NCBI RefSeq assembly: GCF_003315485.1
Contig: NZ_QNSE01000008.1
Coordinates: forward strand, 87,421 to 151,420
DNA length: 64,000 bases
Direction: 5' to 3'
Origin: Marinomonas rhizomae
Lineage (GTDB): Bacteria > Pseudomonadota > Gammaproteobacteria > Pseudomonadales > Marinomonadaceae
The position numbers and the translations under genes were made by a program. Shown here one piece after another: positions 19,286 to 29,046 of the stretch (the stretch's first letter is position 1; each line of letters begins with the position of its first letter). Below the pieces are notes generated by a model. That model did not search any database and had not been told where the DNA came from. It worked only from the letters and a program-made list of their open reading frames with translations.

Positions 19286-20281
19286 TTATTCAGCGAATTG
19301 TTTTTGTATCTCAAGCAGTTTAGGTAGTTCTTGCTGAAGTAATGGGATGAGTGAAGGGTCAAAATGTTTTCCACTTTGTTCCGTTATGTACTTCATCGCC
19401 TCTTCTGTCGGCCACGCTTTTTTATAAGGCCGTGCGCTAGTGAGTGCATCAAATACATCGACTAGAGCTACAATACGGCCTTCAATGGGAATCTCTTCTC
19501 CTGATAAGCCATTAGGGTATCCTGTACCATCCCATTTTTCATGGTGCGTCATGGCAACTGAATGAGCTAGTTCAATAAGATAAGAGCTTGGGTTGGAAAG
19601 AATTTCACCGCCTATTTGAGCATGAGTCTTCATGACTTCATACTCTTCTTCAGTCAGTTTACCGGGTTTTAAAAGTATATTGTCGGCTATGCCTATCTTT
19701 CCAATGTCGTGCATAGGTGCTGCCATCATTAAATCGTTCGCTGATTCTTCACAAAAACCGTATGCGGCAGCAATGACCTTGGCGTACCGACTCATACGCT
19801 GAACGTGCATGCCGGTTTCGTTGTCTTTGTATTCGGCTGCTCGCCCAAGTCTTTGGATCAAATCTATGTGCGTGTTTAGTAACTCATCCGCTCTAATTAA
19901 AGAGAGGTGTGTTTTAACTCGAGCTAAGACAATAGCGGGAATAATGGGTTTAACAATGTAATCAACGGCACCAATCTCAAATCCTTTTTCTTCATCCACA
20001 CTGTCTTTTAATGCGGTGACAAATATTACTGGGATATGAGCGGTTGCTGGGTTTTGTTTCAAACGCTCACAAACTTCCAAGCCTGTCATATCAGGCATCA
20101 TAATATCGAGAAGTATAAGGTCAATAGGTTCTTTTTCGACCAATTTTAATGCGTCTTGACCTGATCGGGCAAAAGACAAACGGTAGCGAGCAGCTTGCAA
20201 TACTTGCCTTAATACTCGTAAGTTTGATGGTTCATCATCAACCAATAGAATGCGAGGTGCGGGTTTACTTCCGATTCTCAT
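19286..20281 (-). CDS. Response regulator with HD-GYP c-di-GMP phosphodiesterase domain
   Basis: Residues 10-125 form a receiver domain: ILLVDDEPSN acidic pocket, phospho-acceptor Asp in LILLDIMMPD, then FVTALKD and the conserved Lys in YIVKP. Residues 145-320 form an HD-GYP domain with MHDIGKIGI, THHEKWDGTGYP and LVDVFDALTSARPY, so the metal ligands and the GYP motif are intact. Active members cleave cyclic di-GMP. The ATG overlaps the kinase stop by four bases (ATGA), implying translational coupling and that the upstream hybrid kinase is its phosphodonor. Confidence 0.92.
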   Translation of the reverse strand: MRIGSKPAPRILLVDDEPSNLRVLRQVLQAARYRLSFARSGQDALKLVEKEPIDLILLDIMMPDMTGLEVCERLKQNPATAHIPVIFVTALKDSVDEEKGFEIGAVDYIVKPIIPAIVLARVKTHLSLIRADELLNTHIDLIQRLGRAAEYKDNETGMHVQRMSRYAKVIAAAYGFCEESANDLMMAAPMHDIGKIGIADNILLKPGKLTEEEYEVMKTHAQIGGEILSNPSSYLIELAHSVAMTHHEKWDGTGYPNGLSGEEIPIEGRIVALVDVFDALTSARPYKKAWPTEEAMKYITEQSGKHFDPSLIPLLQQELPKLLEIQKQFAE

Positions 20282-23200
20282 TTAGTCGGCTCCTGTGTCA
20301 TCCATTCTTTTAGGTTAGTAAGGCTGTTGATAGCACCATCGAATTCAAAGTTTGAAATAGCCTTACCTGCCGCAATGGCTTGTGTTTTCATGTTTTTTGG
20401 GGCGTTGCTAATGAGTAATTCTATGTTGTCATCATCAACTTCGCCTGAGTCTGCTGATTGAATAAGGGTATCAAGAAGTGTCACTAATTGCTCGGTAGAG
20501 AGCTCATTTTTAGGGACTATATCCGGCATCTCGGTATGATGGCTGTACTTTTCTATTAAGCGTTGTCGTTCTTCAAAAAAGTCAGCTAATAGAGAGGTTA
20601 AGCACGGAATGCTTTTTATCAGTTGGTTGTGGTCTTTTGTTTGTACAGCCCGTTCGATAGTAGCCATGCAATTGGATATGTTGAGTAGGGCAAGGTTGCC
20701 CGAAGTGCCTTTTATTGCATGTGCTAATGCGTAAGCGTCCTGATACTCTTTGTTATTAATATGGGCGGTTAACCTGTCAACTAAGGTTATGTTTGCGTCA
20801 GCAAATCTAGAGAGTTCGGAAAGGTAAATCGACATTTCATTCCATAACGATAGTCCTTTCTCGATGTGGATTTGTATGTTTGTGCGGTTTATTGCTTGGA
20901 TTTCTGGATCTTCATGATCGATAAGAGTTGGTGTTTCCTTTAGCACTCTTGCCATTTCGGCGATTAATACTTGAATATCAATAGGTTTATTGGCGAAGCC
21001 ATCCATTCCAGCTTGCTGAGCATCTAATCTATCTTCAATTAGCACATTGGCTGTTAAGGCAATAATGGGGGTATGAGTTAGTTGATTTTCTTTTTCATAA
21101 CTGCGGATGATTTGGGTGGCGGTTAAGCCATCCATTTTCGGCATCTGAATGTCCATTAGAATAATGTCAGGTTTTACCATTTTAAATTGTTCAACAGCGT
21201 CAATGCCGTCTTTTGCAAAAAATATGGCGTGACCATGCCGTTTAAGTAAAATTGTGAGTAAGGTTAAGTTTTGCTCTACGTCATCAGCCAAGAGTATTCT
21301 TTTTGGTGTGATAACGGCTAGTTGCGACGCTTTTTCATCGACAGGTGCTTTGGTTTCCGTTAGTGGTAAATCAAAATAAAAACAACTCCCCACACCTATT
21401 TCACTCGTCGCATGAATCTCCCCTCCCATTAGGGTTACTAATTGTTTGGATATACTCGTCCCTAAACCTGTGCCGCCAAAACGACGACTCATGGAAGCAT
21501 CCGCTTGTGTGAATGGATCAAAAATATGAGTTAAGCGTTCTTCTGATACACCTATGCCTGAGTCTGCAACTGAAAAGCGTATTTGGCCGTCCTGTTGTTT
21601 CGATACCGTCAAGGTTACATAGCCTTTTTCAGTGAACTTGATAGCATTACCTAAAATATTCATTAGGACTTGGCGGATACGATCCTCGGCGCCTAAATAG
21701 GCTTGGGCAACGTCTTCTTGAATATGAAAATTTAGTTCTAGGCCTTTATTTCTGGCTTGTAGCCACAGGGTCGAAATAACCGTATCTACTGAATTGGCAA
21801 TTATAAAAGGCTGTATGTCTAATTCGAGTTTATCTTTGTCTAATTTTGCACTGTCGAGTATGTCGTTCAGCAGGTGTAGTAGAGAGCGAGCCGATTTACT
21901 AATAATTGAAAGGTGTTTTTTGTTTTCCCCTGATACTTCGGACTCCAATAAAATATCAGAAAAGCCAATAATAGCGTTCATTGGCGTACGGATCTCATGG
22001 CTCATGTTGGCTAAAAATGACGCCTTACTTTCGGCAGATGCTTCCGCTTTAGCTTTGGCTTGACGTAATTCATCCTCCATTTCAATGCGTTGTGAAATAT
22101 CTAAAATGACACCATCAATCCATTCAGGTTTACCATCTTCGTTGTAGATGATTGAGCCATTTTCTAGCACCCAAACATAATGGCCTTTTTTATGTCTTAA
22201 GCGATACTCTAATTTATGCGTTTTACGCTCTTGTACAGCCTTATCCATAATGAGAGAGATGCTCTCTTGGTCATCAGGGTGGATAAGCTCAGCAAAGGAA
22301 ATTGTTTTGTCATAAAATTCAGAGGTGTTCCATCCGGCGACATCGTAGATAGCATCACTCACAAATAGCGTTGTCCAATGTTCGTCCATTAGGCAGCGGA
22401 AAGAAGCGCCTGGAATATTTTTAATTAGAGAACTGTACTGTTTTTCGCTTTTTCTGATTGTTTCTTCAAGTGATTTTCTAGTAGATATGTCAGTAATAAA
22501 GCCAACAAAAAACGTACCACTACCGGGAATATCAACTTTTCCAACACCTAATCTGATAGGGAAAGTATGGCCGTTTTTCTTTACCGCATAAATTTCTCTT
22601 TCTGTACCCGCTATATTTACTTCGCCGGTCTTACGAAATGTTTCTAAAAAATGATTAAATTCGTCGGTATATTTTTTAGGGAACAAGGTACCAAAATGCT
22701 GATTAATAATTTCTTCTTCTTGCCAACCTAAAATGACCGAAGCCGCTTTATTAAACTCTTTGATCGTACCGTAACTGTCTATAGATATGATGCCATCTAC
22801 GGCGGTATCTAAGGTTGTCTTTAATCTGACTTCGCTGGCCGTTTTTTCTAGTAATAATTGTCGATAACGTAATTGAGAGGCGATATTGGCCGCTAGAATG
22901 GAAAGTAACAATGTGATGATGGCAACAACGAACGACAGCTCATCATTAGAGCTGTCTTGCATATGAGGCATTTCAGCGCCGTCGGGTGAAATAAATCTTG
23001 CTCCGGTCATGCCAGCATAATGCATGCCTGAAATGGCACTCCCCATGATCAGTGCGCTAATGCTGTTGACCCATCTATCGCTTAAACTTGGCCAAAAATT
23101 TTTAATGTAATAGTGAGTTGATAAGGCGATAAAAGCGAGGGCAACAGCAATGATTAATGATGCCACAAACCACGTAGGGTCGTACTTCAGATCAACATTC

Positions 23201-23643
23201 ATCTTCATCGCAGCCATGCCGATGTAATGCATTGCTCCTATCCCACCACCGACAAAAACGCCATTAGTGAGTAGTTGTAAGATGTTTAAATTGTTTCTAG
23301 TTAACCGTTTTAACGTTACATAAGACGCTAAAATTGCGGGTACTAAAGATAATGCAGTTAGCCATGGGTCATAAGAAATCCCATGTCCCATATTAAAGGC
23401 TAGCATGCCGACAAAGTGCATACTCCAAATGCCACCAGCCATAATGAAAGAGCCAGAGATTAGGGCAATTTTTTTATACTTTTCGATAACAATATGTTGT
23501 GCAATGGACGTAAAGTGCAGTGCAAAAAAAGAGGCCATTGAGGCGAGTAAAATAGAAAGAATAACGAGGCTATAGTTATAGTCCCCCATGGCCAGATGAT
23601 TAGCGTCTACTTGGGTGACAAAAAAACTGTTTAGTAAATACAT
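20278..23643 (-). CDS. MHYT-PAS hybrid sensor histidine kinase
   Basis: The 1121-aa inner-membrane protein has several domains in order. They are a seven-helix MHYT sensor (residues 20-260, with MHFVGM, MHYIGM and MHYAGM repeats), two PAS domains (about 280-390 and 405-520), HisKA with phospho-acceptor His near 549 (ANMSHEIRTPMNAIIGFS), HATPase (650-765), a receiver domain (about 780-900, MDIQMPKMDG) and an HPt domain (about 960-1050, ALAHAIKGTSGNLA). MHYT domains are proposed to bind copper and sense diatomic gases. All phosphorelay residues are present. The gene overlaps the HD-GYP regulator and should signal to cyclic-di-GMP breakdown. Confidence 0.93.
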   Translation of the reverse strand: MYLLNSFFVTQVDANHLAMGDYNYSLVILSILLASMASFFALHFTSIAQHIVIEKYKKIALISGSFIMAGGIWSMHFVGMLAFNMGHGISYDPWLTALSLVPAILASYVTLKRLTRNNLNILQLLTNGVFVGGGIGAMHYIGMAAMKMNVDLKYDPTWFVASLIIAVALAFIALSTHYYIKNFWPSLSDRWVNSISALIMGSAISGMHYAGMTGARFISPDGAEMPHMQDSSNDELSFVVAIITLLLSILAANIASQLRYRQLLLEKTASEVRLKTTLDTAVDGIISIDSYGTIKEFNKAASVILGWQEEEIINQHFGTLFPKKYTDEFNHFLETFRKTGEVNIAGTEREIYAVKKNGHTFPIRLGVGKVDIPGSGTFFVGFITDISTRKSLEETIRKSEKQYSSLIKNIPGASFRCLMDEHWTTLFVSDAIYDVAGWNTSEFYDKTISFAELIHPDDQESISLIMDKAVQERKTHKLEYRLRHKKGHYVWVLENGSIIYNEDGKPEWIDGVILDISQRIEMEDELRQAKAKAEASAESKASFLANMSHEIRTPMNAIIGFSDILLESEVSGENKKHLSIISKSARSLLHLLNDILDSAKLDKDKLELDIQPFIIANSVDTVISTLWLQARNKGLELNFHIQEDVAQAYLGAEDRIRQVLMNILGNAIKFTEKGYVTLTVSKQQDGQIRFSVADSGIGVSEERLTHIFDPFTQADASMSRRFGGTGLGTSISKQLVTLMGGEIHATSEIGVGSCFYFDLPLTETKAPVDEKASQLAVITPKRILLADDVEQNLTLLTILLKRHGHAIFFAKDGIDAVEQFKMVKPDIILMDIQMPKMDGLTATQIIRSYEKENQLTHTPIIALTANVLIEDRLDAQQAGMDGFANKPIDIQVLIAEMARVLKETPTLIDHEDPEIQAINRTNIQIHIEKGLSLWNEMSIYLSELSRFADANITLVDRLTAHINNKEYQDAYALAHAIKGTSGNLALLNISNCMATIERAVQTKDHNQLIKSIPCLTSLLADFFEERQRLIEKYSHHTEMPDIVPKNELSTEQLVTLLDTLIQSADSGEVDDDNIELLISNAPKNMKTQAIAAGKAISNFEFDGAINSLTNLKEWMTQEPTK

Positions 23644-23873
23644 TAACTCTGCTTCTTTCCTGAATTAGGTCATTGGTCGTGAGAGGGCTTTAGGGTTGTT
23701 TTTTGTTAGCATATCAAAAGCTAACGATTTTTATTCTCTATTTGTACAAAAAAGGCCAATTTGGCGAATTGTATTGACACTTTTCTCTAATATTTCGATT
23801 ATAAAAACTCATGCTTAGCATGCCATAAACGAAATAAAATAAAACACTACTTTTGATGAAGAAGAGTAACAAA

Positions 23874-25364
23874 ATGTATTTAGGTCTTGATCTTGGAACC
23901 TCTGGTTTAAAAGGTGTCGTTATTGATGCTAATGGGCGTGTTTTGGCACAGGAGACCGCTTCATTGGTCGTCGATAGTCCGAATGCTACGTGGTCGGAGC
24001 AAGACCCTTTATCATGGTGGCAGGCTTGTAAAGATGTTGTTGGTCAACTGCACCAACGTTTGGATTTAAGTAAGTTAAAGGCGTTAGGTCTTTCGGGACA
24101 AATGCATGGAGCGACTTTGCTTGATGCACAAGGCCAAGTGCTGCGGCCTTGTATCTTGTGGAATGATGGTCGAAGCCAAGTGCAGTGCGAGGCCTTAATG
24201 GCACAATTTCCAGATGGGATAGAGCGTGCTGGCAATCTTTATATGCCGGGCTTTACAGCACCTAAAATACGTTGGGTGCAAGAAAATGAGCCAGAGATAT
24301 TTGCTAAGCTGACTCATGTATTACTGCCCAAAGACTATTTGGCTTATCGGCTAACGGGCATTATGTCATCTGACTGTTCTGATGCTGCAGGAACTCTGTG
24401 GTTGAACCCTGAAACACGTCAATGGGATGATGATTTGTTGGCGATAACAGAGCTTACTCAGGCTAATATGCCGATAATTTACGAAGGCTGTGATCTTGTT
24501 GGTACCTTGTCTGAAACGGTAGCTCGAGATCTTGGGCTTGCGCAATTACCTGTTGTGGCTGGCGCTGGCGATAATGCTGCGGGTGCTGTGGGTATGGGAG
24601 TTACAAATCCAGGTCAAGGTTTTATTTCGTTAGGTACTTCCGGTGTGTATTTCACTGTTAGTGAGTCACATAAAGCAAACCCACAAAATACAGTGCATGC
24701 TTTTTGTCATGCCTTGCCTAATCGTTGGCACCAAATGGGCGTTACACTCAGTGCTGCGAACTCATTAGCTTGGTTTGCCAAGTTAATGGATAAGTCTGTT
24801 GTTGAATTACTGGATGCCCTTGAAGATAGTGGAATCAAGCGTACCAATGTATTGTTTTTACCTTATCTTAGCGGTGAGCGAACGCCGCACAATGACCCGT
24901 TTGCTAATGGGCAATTTGTTGGTTTAAGTAATACAACCAATGTTGAGGCCATGACGCTAGCGATATTGGAAGGGGTAGCGTTTTCTTTACTGGATTGTCA
25001 AAATGCTTTGGTCAGTGCTGGTAGTTTTGTTGATGAACTTTCATTAATCGGTGGTGGTGCGCGTTCTGCAATGTGGCGCCAGATTATCGCCAATGTGTTA
25101 AATAAACGCCTCATTTATCGTGATGGTGGCGATGTTGGGCCAGGCTTGGGTGCGGCTCGTTTGGCTTTGTTAGGTGAGCAACAAGGTCAAGGTAAAGACA
25201 TTGAATCGCTGATTGCTGAATATTGCACCATGCCTGATGTATTAGAGATACATGAGCCTGAGGCGAGTTTAGGATCTTATTATCGAAATAAGTACGCCTT
25301 GTTCCAACCTCTTTACCAATCGACAAAAAGTCTAAATGAAAAGCTGATGCAGCTGTCGTCTTAA
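23874..25364 (+). CDS. xylB: Xylulokinase
   Basis: The 496-aa FGGY-family kinase phosphorylates D-xylulose to xylulose-5-phosphate. It starts MYLGLDLGTSGLKGVV, the ATP-site signature. It contains ALGLSGQMHGATLLD, typical of xylulokinase, and later VAGAGDNAAGAVGMG and the C-terminal SLIGGGARSAMWRQI. I use the ATG at 23874, which aligns with family N-termini and follows GAAGAG; a TTG and an ATG lie 21 and 18 bp upstream. Xylose isomerase is absent. The neighbouring polyol dehydrogenase probably supplies xylulose from D-arabitol. Confidence 0.93.
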   Translation: MYLGLDLGTSGLKGVVIDANGRVLAQETASLVVDSPNATWSEQDPLSWWQACKDVVGQLHQRLDLSKLKALGLSGQMHGATLLDAQGQVLRPCILWNDGRSQVQCEALMAQFPDGIERAGNLYMPGFTAPKIRWVQENEPEIFAKLTHVLLPKDYLAYRLTGIMSSDCSDAAGTLWLNPETRQWDDDLLAITELTQANMPIIYEGCDLVGTLSETVARDLGLAQLPVVAGAGDNAAGAVGMGVTNPGQGFISLGTSGVYFTVSESHKANPQNTVHAFCHALPNRWHQMGVTLSAANSLAWFAKLMDKSVVELLDALEDSGIKRTNVLFLPYLSGERTPHNDPFANGQFVGLSNTTNVEAMTLAILEGVAFSLLDCQNALVSAGSFVDELSLIGGGARSAMWRQIIANVLNKRLIYRDGGDVGPGLGAARLALLGEQQGQGKDIESLIAEYCTMPDVLEIHEPEASLGSYYRNKYALFQPLYQSTKSLNEKLMQLSS

Positions 25365-25385
25365 TGGGCTTTGTTGTGTAAATAA

Positions 25386-25415
25386 AAAGCGCCGCGAATA
25401 GGTATTGGCGGCGCT
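25386..25415. terminator. Bidirectional terminator between xylB and araC-type gene
   Basis: AGCGCCGC and GCGGCGCT form an 8-bp GC-rich stem. The minus strand continues TTTTTA. Confidence 0.8.
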
Positions 25416-25443
25416 ACTTCATCATTATTAAGTAATAGTCGGG

Positions 25444-26340
25444 CTATGAAACAGGCGCAATCCCTTCAATATGAATATTGCTCTGCGTACGAAAATCCCG
25501 AGGCGTTACTCCTTTTAATTCATGGAAGCGGCGATTGAAGTTGGCGACATTGTTGAAGCCAACTTGAAAGCAAATAGTGGCGATTTGTTGATCTGTCTCG
25601 GTCAGTAAGCTGCAAGCCCGACTGACACGTACGCGATTTACAAACTCAATAAAACGGTTGCCTGTTGCTTTCTTAAAGAAGCGCGAAAAATGGCTGTCTG
25701 ACATGCCAATTAAACTCGCTACGCTAGAAAGGGTAATGTCTTGGCTATAGTTTTGTGTTACATAATCAACCACTGTGTTTATCTTGCGCTGCAGCGTTTC
25801 GCTGGATTTTAAGTCGATTTGTACAGTAGAAAGTAAGCGGTAACTTCGGCCTTGAGCCAGTTTTTGTAATAGAGGAAGGGCAATGATTAATCTTGATAAG
25901 CCGCTAGAGTCTCGTACTTTTTGAAAGATGTCTTGTAGGTAGTCATGGTCTTGATCAAAAAACTCAATACCTGATTTTGCTTTGGCTAGCAGAGGAAGGA
26001 TTTCGGCTAATTCAGGGATTATTTTCATGCCATGTGAAAAGGATTCATGGTCAAAACGGATCACCATGTCTCTAAGTTGAACTTCTTCTTGATCGTGTTG
26101 GCAGATCCAGTTATGAGGCAGTCGAGGCCCGGTTAAAATGAGTTGTCCCGCTGAATAATTGCCAATGTAATCGCCTACAAATACCTTTCCAGATGTAGCG
26201 ACGATATAATGTAGCTCATAGTCATCATGGGCATGCCAGCGAATAAGATCACACGGGTAGCCGTGTTCTAAATAGCGAATGGTTTCGTTGTCTTCGACAA
26301 TTTCGTATTCGGGTGTAATGCGTTTGGCGTTATTAGACAT
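25444..26340 (-). CDS. AraC-family regulator of the polyol cluster (MtlR-like)
   Basis: The 298-aa protein has an N-terminal cupin-like effector domain (residues 20-100, with WHAHDDYELHYIVATSGKVFVGDYIG) and a C-terminal pair of helix-turn-helix motifs (about 195-290, with SSVASLIGMSDSHFSRFFKKATG and ICFQVGFNNVANFNRRFHELKGVTPRDFR). This is the architecture of MtlR, the activator of the mannitol/arabitol operon in Pseudomonas fluorescens. It lies just behind that operon on the same strand but is separated by a 16-bp stem terminator, so it likely has its own promoter. The inducing polyol is inferred only. Confidence 0.88.
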   Translation of the reverse strand: MSNNAKRITPEYEIVEDNETIRYLEHGYPCDLIRWHAHDDYELHYIVATSGKVFVGDYIGNYSAGQLILTGPRLPHNWICQHDQEEVQLRDMVIRFDHESFSHGMKIIPELAEILPLLAKAKSGIEFFDQDHDYLQDIFQKVRDSSGLSRLIIALPLLQKLAQGRSYRLLSTVQIDLKSSETLQRKINTVVDYVTQNYSQDITLSSVASLIGMSDSHFSRFFKKATGNRFIEFVNRVRVSRACSLLTETDQQIATICFQVGFNNVANFNRRFHELKGVTPRDFRTQSNIHIEGIAPVS

Positions 26341-26435
26341 AATCTTCTCGCTCAGCAGCTGTCTGGTCAGGCGTATACTTTAACTTTATATCAACGACTA
26401 CTCACTGCTTATTTTCTTATTTTTAGTAAAAACAC

Positions 26436-26487
26436 ATTCAAAAACCTAAGGTAGAAAGCGGTCGTTATTCGCCTTAGGTTTTTGAAT
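26436..26487 (-). terminator. Terminator of the polyol operon
   Basis: A perfect 16-bp inverted repeat (26436-26451 with 26472-26487) with a 20-nt loop lies between mtlD and the araC-type gene. On the minus strand it is followed by GTGTTTTTA. Confidence 0.75.
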
Positions 26488-26501
26488 TAGATGATGACTA
26501 T

Positions 26502-27932
26502 CTAAATATGCTTTGCCATGCTTGTTTGAATTGCTTCAGTAAGCTGAACCACAAAGCTTGGGTACTCTATTGGGACATTACCCCATAAAAAGCTATCTGT
26601 TGCAAAAGCCTGAATGCCTGCTTCGTCATTCGTGAAAGCGGCAAGAGAAACGCTATTTGGCTCGTGATAAGGCGTATTTAATTTGCCTTGATTTGATAGC
26701 TGAATAAAAGTGAACCAGCTGGCGATACCTTGTATCGTTTTTATGGGGTTGAGCCCTTTGTGATAAGCGCCCTCTAATGTCGGAAAAACAAAAATTGGGA
26801 ATTTGGAGTAACCATCGGTACAAATACGCTCCACAGTATCTCCAATGTTTGCGTTGCTAAAACGCTGTGCGATAACATCGAAATAGGCAGGCAAATCGAC
26901 CACGGAGTCACCAATTGCAGGGATCGAATCTTGCAGGATAAAATCTGTGAAATACTGCTTTAATTCGTCATCACGCATGGCTTCATCAAAGTAGGTGAGG
27001 CCTTTTAGCGCAGCTTGGTATGTCACACAAGTATGACCGGCATTTAAAATGCGAATCTTAGCTTCTTCAAAAGGTACGACGTCTTTCACGAATTGCACGC
27101 CAACAAGATCAAGGGCTGGTTTTTTACCGGCAAACTTATCTTCAATAACCCATTGAATAAAGTCTTCACCCATTACCGTCATGTCATCATCTACACCGAA
27201 GCGAGAGCTAACATCTTCTACATGTTGCAGACTTGGCTTAGGTGTAATGCGATCCACCATAGAGCAAGGGAAAGATACGTTTTGTTTTACCCATTCAGAT
27301 AAGGTTGAATCTTGCTTGGCTTCTAAAAATTGCATTAGGCCAGTTTCTAGCAACTCACCATTATGGCGAAGATTATCGCAGCATAATAAGGTTATTTTGG
27401 CCTTAGATGTTTCGCTACGTAATTTAAGCCCAGCATACAGGAAAGCATAAAGTGTATTGCGAGCCCCTGCGATATCGGCCTTAATCGCTGGGTGTTCTAG
27501 CATCAAATGACGGTTCTCATCGAGGTAGTAACCGCCTTCAGTTACCGTTGATGTGACAAGCTGAGTTTGAACATCAGCAAGAGCGACGTCAACTTTTTCA
27601 GGCGCCTGAGCGCCATCAATTTGCTGCACAATAGAACGAATATGCTCGTATTTTGTCTCGCCATCAGCCGCCATGGTTTTTAAAACGTATTCACCTTCTT
27701 GCTTCATAAAGCGAGAGAAAGCTTGGCTGTCTTGTGGGCGAATATTAACGCCAATAATGCCCCAACTTTTTTCTTTGTCATGAGCGAGTAGGCGATCAAT
27801 GTATACCGCTTGGTGAGCGCGGTGAAAAGCACCGACGCCCAAATGAACTATGCCAGCTTCAATTGTATCTTTTGCGTAGTTCTGAACAGACAGTTGCTCC
27901 CTATTGGAGGAAGCTTGTAAGTAATTAGCCAT
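26502..27932 (-). CDS. mtlD: Long-chain polyol dehydrogenase (mannitol/D-arabinitol type)
   Basis: The 476-aa zinc-independent enzyme of the mannitol dehydrogenase family oxidises D-mannitol to fructose or D-arabitol to xylulose with NAD. The Rossmann-like start IVHLGVGAFHRAHQAVY and the catalytic region with KIRILNAGHTCVTYQA (family Lys and His) are intact, and the length is typical. It starts one base after the mtlK stop, with GAGGAAG inside that gene. Pairing with xylulokinase, and the lack of a visible fructokinase, favours D-arabitol as a main substrate, though these enzymes are promiscuous. Confidence 0.9.
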   Translation of the reverse strand: MANYLQASSNREQLSVQNYAKDTIEAGIVHLGVGAFHRAHQAVYIDRLLAHDKEKSWGIIGVNIRPQDSQAFSRFMKQEGEYVLKTMAADGETKYEHIRSIVQQIDGAQAPEKVDVALADVQTQLVTSTVTEGGYYLDENRHLMLEHPAIKADIAGARNTLYAFLYAGLKLRSETSKAKITLLCCDNLRHNGELLETGLMQFLEAKQDSTLSEWVKQNVSFPCSMVDRITPKPSLQHVEDVSSRFGVDDDMTVMGEDFIQWVIEDKFAGKKPALDLVGVQFVKDVVPFEEAKIRILNAGHTCVTYQAALKGLTYFDEAMRDDELKQYFTDFILQDSIPAIGDSVVDLPAYFDVIAQRFSNANIGDTVERICTDGYSKFPIFVFPTLEGAYHKGLNPIKTIQGIASWFTFIQLSNQGKLNTPYHEPNSVSLAAFTNDEAGIQAFATDSFLWGNVPIEYPSFVVQLTEAIQTSMAKHI

Positions 27933-27933
27933 A

Positions 27934-29028
27934 TCATACTTCCTCTGGGATCACTGAGATGACTCGATCATTTTCGTTGAACAAAATGACTTCTGATATA
28001 TCAATTTTTAGGCTGACTTCTTGTCCGTCTTTAAGCTCAGTTCGGGCTGGAGCTTTGATGATAATGGTTTGATCACTAGATAATTGCAGATGTGCGTATG
28101 CTTCAGAGCCTAGGTGCTCAATTAACTCAATGCGGCCAGATAGGTCGCCGCCTTCTTCGACTAACGACATGTGCTCCGGACGAATACCGACAACAACAGA
28201 GTCTGGAAGTGGGCCTTTTAAACGATTCGCAGGGAAATTGATTTGCTGCCCAAGTAACTCAATCGCTAGGCTGTCTTCATGACGAACTATTTTGTTCGCG
28301 GCGATTAAGTTCATTTTTGGTGTACCAATGAACTCAGCGACAAAGCGGCTATTGGGTTGACGGTAAAGTTCAAGTGGTGTGCCAACTTGCTCTATTTGGC
28401 CTGCGTTCAGGATCACAACACGATCAGCTAAGGTCATGGCCTCAACCTGATCGTGGGTTACGTAAATCATCGTGGTGCCGAGTTTCTTGTGCAGACGGGC
28501 CAGTTCTAGGCGCATTTGTACGCGCAAGGCTGCGTCAAGGTTAGACAGCGGTTCATCGAATAGAAAAACCTTTGGTTGACGTACAATGGCACGCCCAATA
28601 GCGACGCGTTGGCGTTGACCACCAGAAAGTTCTTTCGGTTTGCGTTCTAGTAAAGCGTCAAGTTGCAATGATGCTGACACAGAGCGTACTTTTTCTTGGA
28701 TTTCTGCGTCTGGAATTTTTGCCAAACGAAGCGCAAAAGATAAATTATCGGCAACCGTCATGTGCGGGTACAGCGCATAAGATTGGAATACCATAGCTAA
28801 ATCACGCTTTGATGACGCCACTTCTGTAATGTCTCTGCCATCTAGTTCTATGCTTCCACCTGTGCTTGACTCAAGGCCGGCGATGGTGCGCAGTAAGGTA
28901 GATTTACCACAGCCAGAAGGCCCGACAAATACCACAAATTCACCTTCAGAAATATCGAGGTTTATACCGCGAAGAGCATGGTAGCTATCATAATGTTTTT
29001 GCAAGTCGGTAATGGTTAAGTAAGACAT
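27934..29028 (-). CDS. mtlK: Polyol ABC importer ATPase (MalK/UgpC type)
   Basis: The 364-aa ATP-binding subunit energises polyol uptake. Walker A is GPSGCGKST (about 37-45), the signature is LSGGQRQRVAIGRAIVRQP, and Walker B is VFLFDEPLSNLDA. The C-terminal 120 residues form the OB/TOBE regulatory domain of the CUT1 carbohydrate importers (VVGIRPEHMSL). It lies between the permease genes and the dehydrogenase in a tight operon. Confidence 0.93.
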   Translation of the reverse strand: MSYLTITDLQKHYDSYHALRGINLDISEGEFVVFVGPSGCGKSTLLRTIAGLESSTGGSIELDGRDITEVASSKRDLAMVFQSYALYPHMTVADNLSFALRLAKIPDAEIQEKVRSVSASLQLDALLERKPKELSGGQRQRVAIGRAIVRQPKVFLFDEPLSNLDAALRVQMRLELARLHKKLGTTMIYVTHDQVEAMTLADRVVILNAGQIEQVGTPLELYRQPNSRFVAEFIGTPKMNLIAANKIVRHEDSLAIELLGQQINFPANRLKGPLPDSVVVGIRPEHMSLVEEGGDLSGRIELIEHLGSEAYAHLQLSSDQTIIIKAPARTELKDGQEVSLKIDISEVILFNENDRVISVIPEEV

Positions 29029-29046
29029 AATAAAAATTCCTAATAA

